From: Gloeotrichia echinulata CP02
GTDB taxonomy: Bacteria; Cyanobacteriota; Cyanobacteriia; Cyanobacteriales; Nostocaceae
Direction: 5' to 3'
DNA: 64,000 bases
NCBI GenBank assembly: GCA_038087035.1
Contig: CP051187.1
Coordinates: 6,082,001 to 6,146,000 of the forward strand
Shown: piece after piece, positions 49,851 through 58,989 of the stretch
How positions within the stretch are numbered: position 1 is the first letter of the stretch
Layout of the letters: each line of letters opens with the position of its first letter
The notes under the pieces: model-generated
The model's input: only the letters and a program-made list of their open reading frames with translations
Database searches by the model: none
What the model was told of the DNA's origin: nothing
Program-made: the position numbers and the translations under genes

Positions 49851-50258
49851 TCATTCATTTGGGGATTCTTGAGATTGTATATATTGCTTAATTTTTTCAA
49901 TTGGTGCGCCGCCAGTAGAAGAGACATAATATGAACTAGACCAAAAAACAGGTTGACGATAAAAATTAGATAGATGTTCTGAGAATTCTTTCTGAATAAT
50001 TCTGCTTGATGCTGATTTTAGACTACCTACAAGAACGGATAAGTTGTTATCTGGGTGGAAATCAACTAGCAAATGAACATGATCCACTTCGCCTGAAAAC
50101 TCGATTAGTCTGCACTTGGTTTTTATACAGACATTTGCAAATATTTTTTGCAACCGTTCCAACATTGAAGCGGTTATTGTTTTGCGTCTGTACTTGGTTA
50201 CAAACACAAAATGTAGGTGAATAGAGAAAACAGAATGAGAGCTTTTTCTGGGAACCAC
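49851..50258 (-). CDS. tnpA: IS200/IS605 family transposase TnpA (Y1 HUH)
   Basis: The 135-residue single-strand transposase has strand-forming HSVFSIHLHFVFVTKYRRK and the HUH motif in EVDHVHLLVDFHPDN near residues 57-71. The helix carrying the catalytic tyrosine lies near the end (SSSYYVSSTGGAPIEKIKQY). It starts at GTG 50258. The size and motifs are normal, so it is probably active. Confidence 0.93.
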   Translation of the reverse strand: MVPRKSSHSVFSIHLHFVFVTKYRRKTITASMLERLQKIFANVCIKTKCRLIEFSGEVDHVHLLVDFHPDNNLSVLVGSLKSASSRIIQKEFSEHLSNFYRQPVFWSSSYYVSSTGGAPIEKIKQYIQSQESPNE

Positions 50259-50322
50259 TTGACAAACCTATAGGTCAACTCTAATATAATAGAATAAATG
50301 TAAAAAGGAGGCAAATAAATCA

Positions 50323-51669
50323 GTGGCTACAAGACGGATGACTTTCAGGTTATACCCAAATAAGCAGATAGAGCAGTCTTTGCGGTATCACCGAAAGCTC
50401 CATAAAGACTTGTATAATGCTGCTATTTATAACAGATTCACTCAATATCAAAAGTTCAACCACAAGGTTGATTATTTTGAACAACAGAATTGTTTGCCAG
50501 AGTTCAAAGAAGTTTGGACAGAGTATAAAGAAATCAATTCTCAAGCTCTACAAGCAACTTTGAAACGTGTTGATTTTGCTTTCCAACGCTGGTTTGCAGG
50601 ATTGGGTAAACGCCCTAAATACAAGTCAATTCGCCATTATTCTGGCTGGACATATCCAGCTAAAACTGGGTATTCTGTGGAATCTAACGGCGAAAACGGT
50701 TACTTGAATCTGTCTAAGATTGGACGCATTCAAATGCGAGGTCAGGCTAAGTATTGGGGAACACCTACTACTTGCACCATTGTTTTTAGAAATAACAAAT
50801 GGTACGCATCTATTACCGTTGATGTTTTAGACCAAGTTCTCAAACCAGAAAATTTACCAACAGGTGCTATTGGTATAGACTTAGGTTGTATTTCAGCATT
50901 GTCAATTACTGATGGTCTAAATCATCAACAGATTGAAGCTCCCAAGTTTTTGAGAAATGCAGAACATCAAATCAAAAAAGCGTCTAAGGAGAAGAGGCGT
51001 AAACGCGCACCAAATAGAAAAAAGAAGATTAAGGCTTCTAGAAGATGGAAAAAAGCCCAAAATAAAGTTAGTAAACTAACTCGTAAAGTTGCTAACCAGC
51101 GTCAAAATTGGGTACATCAAGTTGCAGCAGAAATTGTCAGCGGTAATAGCTTCATTGCAACTGAGAAACTAGAAGTAAAGAACATGACAAGTTCGGCTAA
51201 GAAAGGTAAGCGTAAAAAGCAAAAAGCAGGTTTGAATAAGTCAATACTTGACGTAGGTTTTGGAATGCTACGCAGTGCCATCAAGTACAAAGTTGAGCAA
51301 ATTGGTGGTGTATTTGTTGAAGTTCCAACCCTGAAGGTAAGGCCTAGTCAAACCTGCCCCAAATGCGGTCATCAGCACAAGAAAACACTCGATGTTAGAG
51401 TTCACGAGTGTAGTGTTTGTGGATATCGTCAAGACCGAGATATCGCCGCTGCCGAGGTAATGCTTTACTGGGCTAAAGGCACTCTACCGGAGTCAGGAAC
51501 TGGCTTCGTAGGCGCAGAGCCATCTAGCTCTACTTCATGTACTCGTAAAAAAGCGGGAAGCATGAAGCAACTAGGGGCAAAGAAGCGTCAAAAATCTACA
51601 GAAAGCTTTGCTAGAAACGAACTGAGGGACGTAGAAACCCACAGTTCAGGCGAAGCCAACTGTGGGTAG
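50323..51669 (+). CDS. tnpB: IS605-type TnpB, RNA-guided endonuclease
   Basis: The 448-residue TnpB has an N-terminal helix-turn-helix-like region (MTFRLYPNKQIEQSLRYHRK), RuvC-I GIDLGCISALS (Asp about 186), RuvC-II IATEKLEVKNM (Glu about 281), zinc ribbon CPKCGHQHKK with CSVCGY, and RuvC-III DRDIAAAEVM (Asp about 373). All catalytic residues are present. The last 60 codons are low in protein character, and the stop lies in a hairpin, as expected where the gene end doubles as guide-RNA scaffold. AAGGAGG and a TATAAT box precede GTG 50323. Confidence 0.93.
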   Translation: MATRRMTFRLYPNKQIEQSLRYHRKLHKDLYNAAIYNRFTQYQKFNHKVDYFEQQNCLPEFKEVWTEYKEINSQALQATLKRVDFAFQRWFAGLGKRPKYKSIRHYSGWTYPAKTGYSVESNGENGYLNLSKIGRIQMRGQAKYWGTPTTCTIVFRNNKWYASITVDVLDQVLKPENLPTGAIGIDLGCISALSITDGLNHQQIEAPKFLRNAEHQIKKASKEKRRKRAPNRKKKIKASRRWKKAQNKVSKLTRKVANQRQNWVHQVAAEIVSGNSFIATEKLEVKNMTSSAKKGKRKKQKAGLNKSILDVGFGMLRSAIKYKVEQIGGVFVEVPTLKVRPSQTCPKCGHQHKKTLDVRVHECSVCGYRQDRDIAAAEVMLYWAKGTLPESGTGFVGAEPSSSTSCTRKKAGSMKQLGAKKRQKSTESFARNELRDVETHSSGEANCG

Positions 51670-51689
51670 TTCATTTAATTCTCACCTTT

Positions 51690-52436
51690 TTAAGCATTAA
51701 CCTTTTCTTTTTGAGCCTGAGACTGCTTGCGTTTGAGAACTCCACCAAATACCAAAGCTGTAGCTGAACCAAGAATGGTCATAGGTTCAGGAACGTTAGG
51801 AGAAGGAGGAGTAGCTTGGACTTGCACCAACTTACCATAGAGTCCAGCGCTGTTTGCCCGTTGTTCTATGGTGATGAATTGAGAGACTGGGCTGGAGCTA
51901 GCGTCTGGTTTGAACCCTTCGATAGTCAGGTTATAATCAAACCCACCAATGCTGACCAACTCTGTAGAACTCAGAGAGGGAATGGAAACGACATCAGGAC
52001 AGGGTTCGGAATATCCAGGGGTCGCAGGACACACAGTTCCTGGGACGTTATTAGGGGTCTCGTTGTGGCTAAACGCGAAGTTGAAGGTTTTATTGAAAGC
52101 ACCAGTAAAATTGACCCCTAAATTGGCGTTGGCAAGAGTGTTACCGGTGATAGGCCAGTTGAAGTGTGTAAATGTCCCTAGTAAAAAAGAACTACCGTTT
52201 AATGGCGCAGTTACATTACTTTCACCAGTAAAGTTGTATCCGCTTTGTCCATTCCCAGTAGCAGCCGTACCCCAGCTAATCTGGTTAGTACCAATCCCAC
52301 CGATAGGACTTTGAGTACCAACTGCGGAAGTCCAAGTACCGCTAGTGGTGACAGTTGCAGCTTGTGCCATACCAGTATAGCCGATGGACATTGCCAAGGT
52401 GGCAGCTACGCCCAGAACGTTCAATTTTTTGTTCAT
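51690..52436 (-). CDS. THxN family PEP-CTERM protein
   Basis: The 248-residue exported protein has a signal peptide (residues 1-26, ending MAQA). Its beta-rich domain contains FLLGTFTHFNWPI near residues 84-96, the THxN signature, and PGTVCPATPGYSEPCP with two cysteines. The C-terminus has VPEPMTILGSATALVFGG and a basic KRKQS end, the sorting signal recognised by exosortase. The protein would be surface- or matrix-associated. The gene ends 20 bp from the IS605 tnpB stop, so the insertion occurred just behind it. No exosortase gene is in the window. Confidence 0.88.
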   Translation of the reverse strand: MNKKLNVLGVAATLAMSIGYTGMAQAATVTTSGTWTSAVGTQSPIGGIGTNQISWGTAATGNGQSGYNFTGESNVTAPLNGSSFLLGTFTHFNWPITGNTLANANLGVNFTGAFNKTFNFAFSHNETPNNVPGTVCPATPGYSEPCPDVVSIPSLSSTELVSIGGFDYNLTIEGFKPDASSSPVSQFITIEQRANSAGLYGKLVQVQATPPSPNVPEPMTILGSATALVFGGVLKRKQSQAQKEKVNA

Positions 52437-53198
52437 TAGTTAATCTCTCAATGAAATAGCGAAAGGTTAAATCACTTAACTGTTAACAGTTATCAAGGGT
52501 ATGGTTGTCAGTACAATAGCACCAACATCTGACACTAATTGCATTAGTGTTTTACGTAGGCACTGAGATTATTAATCCAGTCTTTAACAATACCCGTAAT
52601 TACTGTTAGCAATAGATAAACAACAGTATGTACTTAACGTCAATATATATGGCTTGGACTAACCCGTAAGTAGCTTGACGCAGGTAAACTTGTTGTATTA
52701 ACAGGATTAAATATGCCTGTAAATCAATCAAAAATCAACCATTATTAGCTTTCTTCACAAAAACACATAGTGCCTTTTTTTACTTTTAGTTGAGTAAAAA
52801 TCCCAAACCTTTATCCGTCAATGTTTATACTTACCTCTTCAAATTTATGGGAAATGTTAAGCTTCCATGAAGTTGCATAGTTTTTACGCAGAAAGATCAG
52901 GATATTTTGAAAATTTTTATACAAAAAATCCTGTAGGTCTAATAAATATAGGTGTTATTTGTCGCAGGGGGGAAGACCAATTTTATCGGCTCTGTGAGGA
53001 CGATAGGGGGTAGGGGCGCAAGGCCTTGCGCCCCTACAGCTCGTCGAACAACGCCAAAAACCCTGATTTTCGCGTGCCGTGAGGGGTCATACCTACCATT
53101 CGCGACTCTGTATCCTTAATCTCGCAGCAGAGCAAAATGAAACGCCCTAAGTAAGTCGGCGCGAAAAAACAAAACAACTCAATAGCCGACCTACTTAG
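52437..53198. other. Long intergenic region with GGGGCGCAAGGCC palindrome and a terminal hairpin
   Basis: No gene is seen in 762 bp. A perfect GTAGGGGCGCAAGGCC palindrome sits at 53010-53037. At 53147-53198 TAAGTAAGTCGGC pairs with GCCGACCTACTTA; read on the minus strand this hairpin lies directly behind the tyrA stop and may act as its terminator, although it belongs to a dispersed repeat family (also 14302 and 14605). Confidence 0.65.
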
Positions 53199-54038
53199 CT
53201 AATCAACAAAATCAGGACGCGCCTGTTGAGTTAATTTCAACTTGTGTTCTAAAACCGGCCAATTTTCCTGGTCAATTAAGTCAATCAATTCAGCCAAATT
53301 TTGCTGATATTGTTGCAGTGACCCCAGCAATGCTTGACGATTGTAACGCGCCATCATCAGGCGCAACTCTGGATTACCGCCACCGACACGGCTGGTATCG
53401 CGAAACCCTGAACTAGCTAGCTGTTGTGCTAACTTTAAAACCTCCAGGTCGGTTTCATTCATACAAGCTGCAATCAATGAAGAACTGACCATTGCAGGTA
53501 AATGTGAAATCCAGCTAACAGCGCGGTCATGTTGTTCTGGTTCACAATGGTAGATATTAGATCCAAGCGATCGCACAATGTTCTCGACAACGGCAATTGT
53601 ATCAGTTGGTGTTGTGGGAATGGGTGTAAGTACATAAGGCCGCGCCACAAATAAATTTCGTTGTGCAGCTTCTATACCACTATCTGCGGTTCCCGCCATT
53701 GGATGTCCACCGATAAAATGATCCCAAAGGGGAGAAATCGCCTTAACTATCGGTGCTTTTACTGAACCGACATCAGTCAAAATCGTTGTGGGAGACAAAT
53801 AAGTGATTAACTGTTCAACTTGGGTCACAATAAGTGATAGAGGTGTACAAATAAATACGATCTCAGCAGCAGCTAACAGGCTAAGATCCACAGATGCCTG
53901 ATCGACACTGCCAAGGGCGATCGCCTTTTGACAGGTTGATTGTCGGCGGCTAACCCCAAAGACCTGATGTCCTTGCGATCGCAAATCAAAGCCCAAAGAT
54001 CCACCTATCAGTCCCAGTCCTAAAATACCAATTTTCAT
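53199..54038 (-). CDS. tyrA: Prephenate/arogenate dehydrogenase TyrA
   Basis: The 279-residue NAD(P)-dependent dehydrogenase of tyrosine synthesis. The Rossmann motif ILGLGLIGGSLGFDL covers residues 3-17, followed by FGVSRR. The catalytic histidine region GGHPMAGTADSGIEAAQ lies near 114-130, and the C-terminal helical dimer domain contains RDTSRVGGGNPELRLMM. Cyanobacterial members of this size are usually NADP-dependent arogenate dehydrogenases without chorismate mutase or ACT domains; arginine after strand 2 (SRR) fits NADP. It is divergent from the pentapeptide-repeat gene, 83 bp away. Confidence 0.92.
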   Translation of the reverse strand: MKIGILGLGLIGGSLGFDLRSQGHQVFGVSRRQSTCQKAIALGSVDQASVDLSLLAAAEIVFICTPLSLIVTQVEQLITYLSPTTILTDVGSVKAPIVKAISPLWDHFIGGHPMAGTADSGIEAAQRNLFVARPYVLTPIPTTPTDTIAVVENIVRSLGSNIYHCEPEQHDRAVSWISHLPAMVSSSLIAACMNETDLEVLKLAQQLASSGFRDTSRVGGGNPELRLMMARYNRQALLGSLQQYQQNLAELIDLIDQENWPVLEHKLKLTQQARPDFVD

Positions 54039-54121
54039 TTTTGATTTTGATTAGTCCATCTCTTACATATTTTTTGCATAATTTACCAACTTTTAAAGTT
54101 GGCATCTGAGGGGTAGCATTC

Positions 54122-55684
54122 ATGACTGTAGAAGAATTGCTGGAACAATACGCGGCAGGAATGTTAGACTTTACTGGTGTTGACCTTTCTGAAGCCAATC
54201 TCAGTAGTGCCAAACTCTCTGGAGCCAATCTCAGTGAAGCCAATTTGAGTGTGGTCAATCTCAGTGGTGCGAATCTCACCGAAGCCAACTTGAGCTATGC
54301 CAAGCTGAATGTAGCTAGATTGAGTGGCGCACATCTTGCCAACACCAACCTGAACAATGCTAGTCTCAATGTAGCTAACTTAATTCGCGCCGATCTTAAT
54401 CGTGCCCAACTTAGGGGTGCTTCATTAATCCGGTCGGAGTTAATTCGCGCTGACCTCAGTCGCGCGGATCTATTCGAGGCTAACCTCAGCAGCGCCGACC
54501 TGCGAGAAGCAACACTGCGCCAAGCAAATCTCCGACGCGCCAACTTGAGTGAAGCAACCTTGAGAGGCGCTTCCCTCACAGGAGCCAACTTAGAACAAGC
54601 TAATTTAAACGTCTCTGACCTAGGTCGTACAGACCTCAGTGGGGCAAATTTGCGAGATGCTGAACTCAGACAGGCAAATCTCAGCCATGCTAACCTCAGT
54701 GGAGCAGACCTGAGTGGCGCCAATCTCCGGTGGGTAGATTTGGTGGGAGCAAATCTCAGGTGGGCAGATTTAAGCGGTGCTAAATTAAGTGGAGCTAACT
54801 TAATTGGAGCAGATTTAAGCAATGCGAATTTAACCAATGCCAGTTTAGTACACGCCAATTTAACTCAGGCAAAATTAATTAAAGCCGAATGGGTAGGCGC
54901 CGACTTAACTGGCGCAGTTTTAACTGGAGCCAAACTTTACGCCACCTCCAGATTTGGCTTAAAAACCGAAGGTATAACTTGTGAATGGGTTGACCTCAGT
55001 CCCACAGGCGATCGCTCCATCATCCAAAAGTTTAACTCAGAAGACTCACGAGACTTTTTTAATGAGACCCCGCCCACAATCCGCATTATCGTTGATGCCG
55101 CCCTAGAACACGAAGCAAATTTTGCCCTTGCTGGCGCATATTACCAAATTTTCCGCGAATACTCGAGGCTGAGACAACCGCCCACCACTGAAATCGGGCG
55201 TCGTCGGACTATATTTACCTTCCGCGTGGATAGCGACGAAGCTTTATTTCCCAGTGCTTATCTGGCGATTCTACCCTTTCGAGATAGCGCTAACACACAA
55301 CAAAATATTCACGCCGTGCTGGAAATGATCACCAGCGAAGATATATCTCAATTGGGGCTAAAAACACCCCATCTGGTGCAGGAATTAAATACTTTGATCG
55401 AGCAAGCTAAGAATCAAGCTCAGATGATTCAACAAATGGAAAAAAATTTGGCAATAACAGCAAAATTAAACTTCTTCAAGGCACCCACCCAGACAATATT
55501 GACAAATTCCAGAGCGCAAACTTTGATTATCTATGATCACCCCAGCTTTGGTAAACGATTTATTAACCGCCCTGATAGCAATACATCCTTAATTGATGAT
55601 ATATCTAATAAATCTGCCAACTTGATACTGCCTTCGTTAAATATGGTGATTGATTTTGTCAAAACTTTTCATTACCTTGAATAA
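54122..55684 (+). CDS. Pentapeptide-repeat protein with C-terminal domain
   Basis: The 520-residue protein. Residues 18-280 are continuous A(D/N)LSx pentapeptide repeats (for example GANLSEANLS, GADLSNANLT) that form a right-handed quadrilateral helix. The last 220 residues are a separate domain (IRIIVDAALEHEANFALAGA, RRTIFTFRVDSDEALFPSAY, NIHAVLEMITSEDISQLG) that I cannot name, shared with other cyanobacterial pentapeptide proteins. Function is unknown; contact with proteins or membranes is usual. A perfect ATG start lies at 54122. Confidence 0.88.
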   Translation: MTVEELLEQYAAGMLDFTGVDLSEANLSSAKLSGANLSEANLSVVNLSGANLTEANLSYAKLNVARLSGAHLANTNLNNASLNVANLIRADLNRAQLRGASLIRSELIRADLSRADLFEANLSSADLREATLRQANLRRANLSEATLRGASLTGANLEQANLNVSDLGRTDLSGANLRDAELRQANLSHANLSGADLSGANLRWVDLVGANLRWADLSGAKLSGANLIGADLSNANLTNASLVHANLTQAKLIKAEWVGADLTGAVLTGAKLYATSRFGLKTEGITCEWVDLSPTGDRSIIQKFNSEDSRDFFNETPPTIRIIVDAALEHEANFALAGAYYQIFREYSRLRQPPTTEIGRRRTIFTFRVDSDEALFPSAYLAILPFRDSANTQQNIHAVLEMITSEDISQLGLKTPHLVQELNTLIEQAKNQAQMIQQMEKNLAITAKLNFFKAPTQTILTNSRAQTLIIYDHPSFGKRFINRPDSNTSLIDDISNKSANLILPSLNMVIDFVKTFHYLE

Positions 55685-55803
55685 TAGTCAAGGGTCATGG
55701 GTCATGGGTCATTCATCATTGGTAGCTGACAACGGCTCGACTGAGCTTCGCCGAACTTCTGACAACTAACAAACGACAACTGACAAATTTATGGAGGAAA
55801 AAA

Positions 55804-56397
55804 ATGCGCGATACATTTAATAGAATGATAGGACGGACTCGCTATGTTGTGTTTCGCTTATTTCTACATTTAGGGGGGAGCGATGTAGCACCAATTTTGG
55901 GAGTATTAAATCGTGCTGCACGCGCAGCGATTGATGCTGATGGCGAGTTAGAAGTTTTGGGAGAAGCATTGGTAGAAATCAGTGAAAGTTTGTTGCGTTC
56001 TGATGAATACTGGCTTTCTGCAGCCAATGAAGGCGATGTATTTTGGGATGAAGGTGAGGCTGGAGATTATGTCAATGAATTATTTAGTGACTCTGCTCAA
56101 CGATATGGGGCTGAACTAGATTTAAGTTCATCTCGTGGAGCCAATGAGCCTTTATCTATACCTGTGACGCGCAACGTAATTGTAATGATTACAGTCGCTT
56201 ATGAAGGAGAAGTAGCAGACCTAGAAACTGATCTGTCTAATATTCAGGCACTGAAAGAAGCTTTCAAAGCCTTAATCAATTTACACTACAAACATAAACT
56301 AAAGGCAATTCAAGTCCATTTCTCACCAGCACAGTTAGGTGATGATCTGGCTAATGATCAGTTATTACAATATTACCCAGAATTAATTCCTTTATAA
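55804..56397 (+). CDS. DUF1517-like protein
   Basis: The 197-residue soluble protein contains the VTRNVIVMITVAYEGEVADL segment near residues 122-141 followed by LSNIQALKEAFKALINLHYK and LKAIQVHFSPAQLGDDLAND, which matches the DUF1517 family of cyanobacteria and plastids. Its function is not established. An ATGGAGG Shine-Dalgarno precedes ATG 55804. The N-terminal half is helical and acidic (LLRSDEYWLSAANEGDVFWD). It follows the pentapeptide gene on the same strand after a repeat-bearing gap. Confidence 0.78.
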   Translation: MRDTFNRMIGRTRYVVFRLFLHLGGSDVAPILGVLNRAARAAIDADGELEVLGEALVEISESLLRSDEYWLSAANEGDVFWDEGEAGDYVNELFSDSAQRYGAELDLSSSRGANEPLSIPVTRNVIVMITVAYEGEVADLETDLSNIQALKEAFKALINLHYKHKLKAIQVHFSPAQLGDDLANDQLLQYYPELIPL

Positions 56398-56401
56398 CCT
56401 T

Positions 56402-56545
56402 TGTCAGTTGTCAGTTGTCAGTTGTCATTTGTCAGTTGTCAGTTGTCATTTGTCATTTGTCATTTGTCAGTTGTCATTTGTCATTTGTCAATCCCCAATC
56501 GCTAATCCCCAATCCCGAATCCCCAATCCCTGGTAACAGAGCGGA
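56402..56545. repeat. Heptanucleotide arrays TTGTCAG/TTGTCAT then CCCAATC
   Basis: At least 12 TTGTCAN 7-bp units are followed by AATCCCC/AATCCCG units. After them comes a GTTCGCGTAGCGTCTCGCAG stretch, a known dispersed motif, also present in inverted form near 49546. Confidence 0.88.
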
Positions 56546-56668
56546 GCCGTTCGCGTAGCGTCTCGCAGAGAAGTGCAATCCCCAATCCCCTTAGTTTTAC
56601 TGGTCGGTAGTCCGTACTTACTACGTATATCGGGAACTTGTTAAGCTCAAAGATAGGAAACTAGTGCA

Positions 56669-57550
56669 ATGATCATGACCATATTACGTAGATTTACAGT
56701 TGTTTTTTTAGCCCTAAGTTTGTGCTTGACAACTGTCGCCTGTGGGGGTTCAAACCAAACTACACCCTCAGCTAGAAACGTTAACCAAAACTCTGTCACC
56801 ACTAAGTTGAGTGATGGTCAGTATCCGGTACAACAAGCCACTTACAATGATGGTACTGGGGACTATACGCTGTTTTTACTCAACAGTAAGCCCCCAACCT
56901 TCATAACCGAGAATTTGCAAATGGCACGGCTGACGGATGATGAAATCAAGGAGGGTAAGAAAACTTACCTGAATGTGGAAAATGGACAGCCAAGCCTATA
57001 TCTGACGGAAGACTTTAAAATCGAGTACGTCCATAACGTCACCGAACAAAAAACTAATCCTCAAACCGGACAGCAAGAAACAGTAGTAGTTCGCCAAGAA
57101 TCTAACTTCTGGACACCCTTTGCTGGCGCTGTGGCTGGTAACTTGGCGGGTCAAGCCATTGGTAGTCTGTTATTTAGACCCCAGTACTATGTACCTCCTG
57201 TCTATCAACCCGGACAAGTGTTAACCGGCTACGGTGGATATGGTAGCAACTATGACCAAGCGGTTCAAAGCTACCGCAGCCGCTACAATGAGCCACCTGC
57301 AGCCGTGAGAAATCGTACGGCTTTCCGCACTACAGGGAATATTAGGTCTTATCCTGGGGATTCTACTACACGCAATACACCACGTACCACCACGGGAAAC
57401 CGTCCTAGTGGTTCTGGTTTTGGTAGCAGTGAACTTAGACCCTCTGGTAGTTCCAATTCTAGCAACCGCAATCCTAGTGGTAGTAGTTTTGGTAGTGGAG
57501 GACGTTCTTCAGGTCGTCGCTCAACTGGCTTTGGTAGCAGACGCCGCTAA
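56669..57550 (+). CDS. Putative lipoprotein with glycine-zipper segment
   Basis: The 293-residue protein has a lipoprotein signal peptide: hydrophobic stretch FTVVFLALSLCLTT and lipobox TVACGGS with the lipidated cysteine near residue 25. The middle is polar with a YLTEDFKIEYVHNVTEQK region. A small glycine-zipper-like helix follows (PFAGAVAGNLAGQAIGSLLF, near residues 151-170). The C-terminal 90 residues are low-complexity Ser, Gly and Arg with RSSGRR-like ends. I know no specific family. ATG 56669 and 56675 are both possible. Confidence 0.75.
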   Translation: MIMTILRRFTVVFLALSLCLTTVACGGSNQTTPSARNVNQNSVTTKLSDGQYPVQQATYNDGTGDYTLFLLNSKPPTFITENLQMARLTDDEIKEGKKTYLNVENGQPSLYLTEDFKIEYVHNVTEQKTNPQTGQQETVVVRQESNFWTPFAGAVAGNLAGQAIGSLLFRPQYYVPPVYQPGQVLTGYGGYGSNYDQAVQSYRSRYNEPPAAVRNRTAFRTTGNIRSYPGDSTTRNTPRTTTGNRPSGSGFGSSELRPSGSSNSSNRNPSGSSFGSGGRSSGRRSTGFGSRRR

Positions 57551-57633
57551 TTGACACTCCCACCTATGAAATCAGTAGTCAACGAACAGTTATCAGGTGT
57601 ATAGTGGGGGTTTTTGGCGGCGCTCGATGATCT

Positions 57634-57661
57634 GTAGGGGCGCAAGGCCTTGCGCCCCTAC
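57634..57661. repeat. GGGGCGCAAGGCC palindrome
   Basis: A perfect 28-bp palindrome GTAGGGGCGCAAGG and its complement; the same core as 16312, 34151, 53010 and 61180, here without recognisable element ends. Confidence 0.8.
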
Positions 57662-57671
57662 TACTACAAAC

Positions 57672-57700
57672 ATAAAAAGCTGTAGTACTAAGCCACAGCT
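57672..57700 (-). terminator. Probable terminator overlapping the DAHP synthase stop
   Basis: On the minus strand AGCTGT, within the last codons of the DAHP synthase gene, pairs with ACAGCT followed by TTTTTATG. The stem is short. Confidence 0.45.
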
Positions 57701-58746
57701 ACAGATGGTTGCGGCCAGCGTCCCACGGCTTTACCAATCACTGCTAATTCTTGCATTAATTGGTCAAAGGCCTCTGGTGTGAGAGATTGTGGTCCATCTG
57801 ATAAAGCTTTTTTCGGGTTGGGGTGAACCTCGATCATGAGAGAATCAGTTCCAGCTGCGATCGCCGCCATTGCCATTGAAGGTACAAATTCTGACCAACC
57901 TGTACCATGACTGGGGTCAATCATGATTGGTAGGTGCGTCAGCTTTCGCAATACTGGCACTACCGATAAATCTAAGGTATTGCGAGTGTACTGGCGGTCA
58001 AAGGTGCGGATTCCCCGCTCACACAAAATCACATTTGGATTGCCTGCAGCTAACACATACTCTGCTGCCATCAACCAATCTTCTATTGTAGCAGCCATTC
58101 CCCGTTTTAGCAATACTGGTTTTGGCTGTGCCCCTACTTTCTTCAGCAGGGAGAAATTCTGCATATTTCTGGCGCCAACTTGAATCACATCGCTAACTTC
58201 TACGATTTTATCCAAGTCAGCGGCGTCCATCACTTCTGTAATCACGCCTAATCCGCTGACTTCCCTCGCCTTTGCTAACAACTCCAAAGCACTCTCGCCG
58301 TGTCCTTGGAAGGCGTAAGGAGAAGTCCGGGGTTTATATGCGCCACCGCGCAAAAACTTGGCTCCAGCTGCTTTTACTTTCACAGCCGTTTCCACAATCA
58401 TTTCTTCATTTTCGACCGAGCAAGGCCCAGCCACAACTACTAAGGGGTGGTGTTCACCAAACACAACGCTACCATTGGGAGTGTTAACCACTACCTCAGA
58501 AGCTTCCCCGTGACGGTACTGGCGGCTAGCACGTTTGTAAGGTAGTTCTACCCGTAATACTTGTTCAATCCAAGGACTAACTTCTTGAATTTGCAGGGGG
58601 TCTAAATCAGCAGTCTCACCGACTAGACCAATTACTACTTTGTGCTTACCAATAATTTTCTCTGGTGTCAGTCCCCAGTTAGCTAGTTCCTCATTAATGC
58701 GGTTAATTTCCGCTTCCGGGGAACCGATTTTCATTACCACAATCAT
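57688..58746 (-). CDS. aroF: 3-deoxy-7-phosphoheptulonate synthase (DAHP synthase)
   Basis: The 352-residue first enzyme of the shikimate pathway joins phosphoenolpyruvate and erythrose 4-phosphate. The N-terminal 75-residue regulatory-type domain (INRINEELANWGLTPEKIIG) precedes the TIM barrel with VVVAGPCSVENEEM near residues 104-117, KFLRGGAYKPRTSPYAFQG, CERGIRTFD and the metal-binding IDPSHGTGW. This is the AroA-beta/thermotoga-like subclass, with a ferredoxin-like N-terminal domain rather than the E. coli type. With tyrA nearby it serves aromatic amino acid synthesis, but the two are not in one operon. ATG 58746. Confidence 0.93.
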   Translation of the reverse strand: MIVVMKIGSPEAEINRINEELANWGLTPEKIIGKHKVVIGLVGETADLDPLQIQEVSPWIEQVLRVELPYKRASRQYRHGEASEVVVNTPNGSVVFGEHHPLVVVAGPCSVENEEMIVETAVKVKAAGAKFLRGGAYKPRTSPYAFQGHGESALELLAKAREVSGLGVITEVMDAADLDKIVEVSDVIQVGARNMQNFSLLKKVGAQPKPVLLKRGMAATIEDWLMAAEYVLAAGNPNVILCERGIRTFDRQYTRNTLDLSVVPVLRKLTHLPIMIDPSHGTGWSEFVPSMAMAAIAAGTDSLMIEVHPNPKKALSDGPQSLTPEAFDQLMQELAVIGKAVGRWPQPSVAVA

Positions 58747-58989
58747 GTTAAAGTTCCTATTTATTTAAAGTGGATACTTCAGCGAGATATTGATTGCGAA
58801 TGGATCAATCCGAAAATCTATTGAATCAAAAATATAGCGCTCAGTGGTTTTATTACTGCATATTGGGTGTAGAAAAGAATGATAAATTTTAAATTCGCAA
58901 TGTTGAAGTTATAAAGTTATATTTAAACTTCAACATTTACTGTGAAATCTACCCAATATCGCAGTCTTCTGATAACTGAGCGCTGATAG

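Larger units (their letters stand above)
49810..51680. mobile_element. IS200/IS605-type insertion sequence with divergent tnpA and tnpB
   Basis: A Y1 transposase gene on the minus strand and a tnpB on the plus strand share a 64-bp divergent promoter region. A hairpin with arms CCCACAGTT/AACTGTGGG at 51638-51666 overlaps the tnpB stop and probably marks the right end and guide-RNA scaffold. The exact borders are not resolved. Confidence 0.8.

Noticed and set aside
54295..54858. 187-codon frame on the minus strand inside the pentapeptide gene
   Set aside because: Antisense shadow of the highly regular pentapeptide repeat coding sequence.
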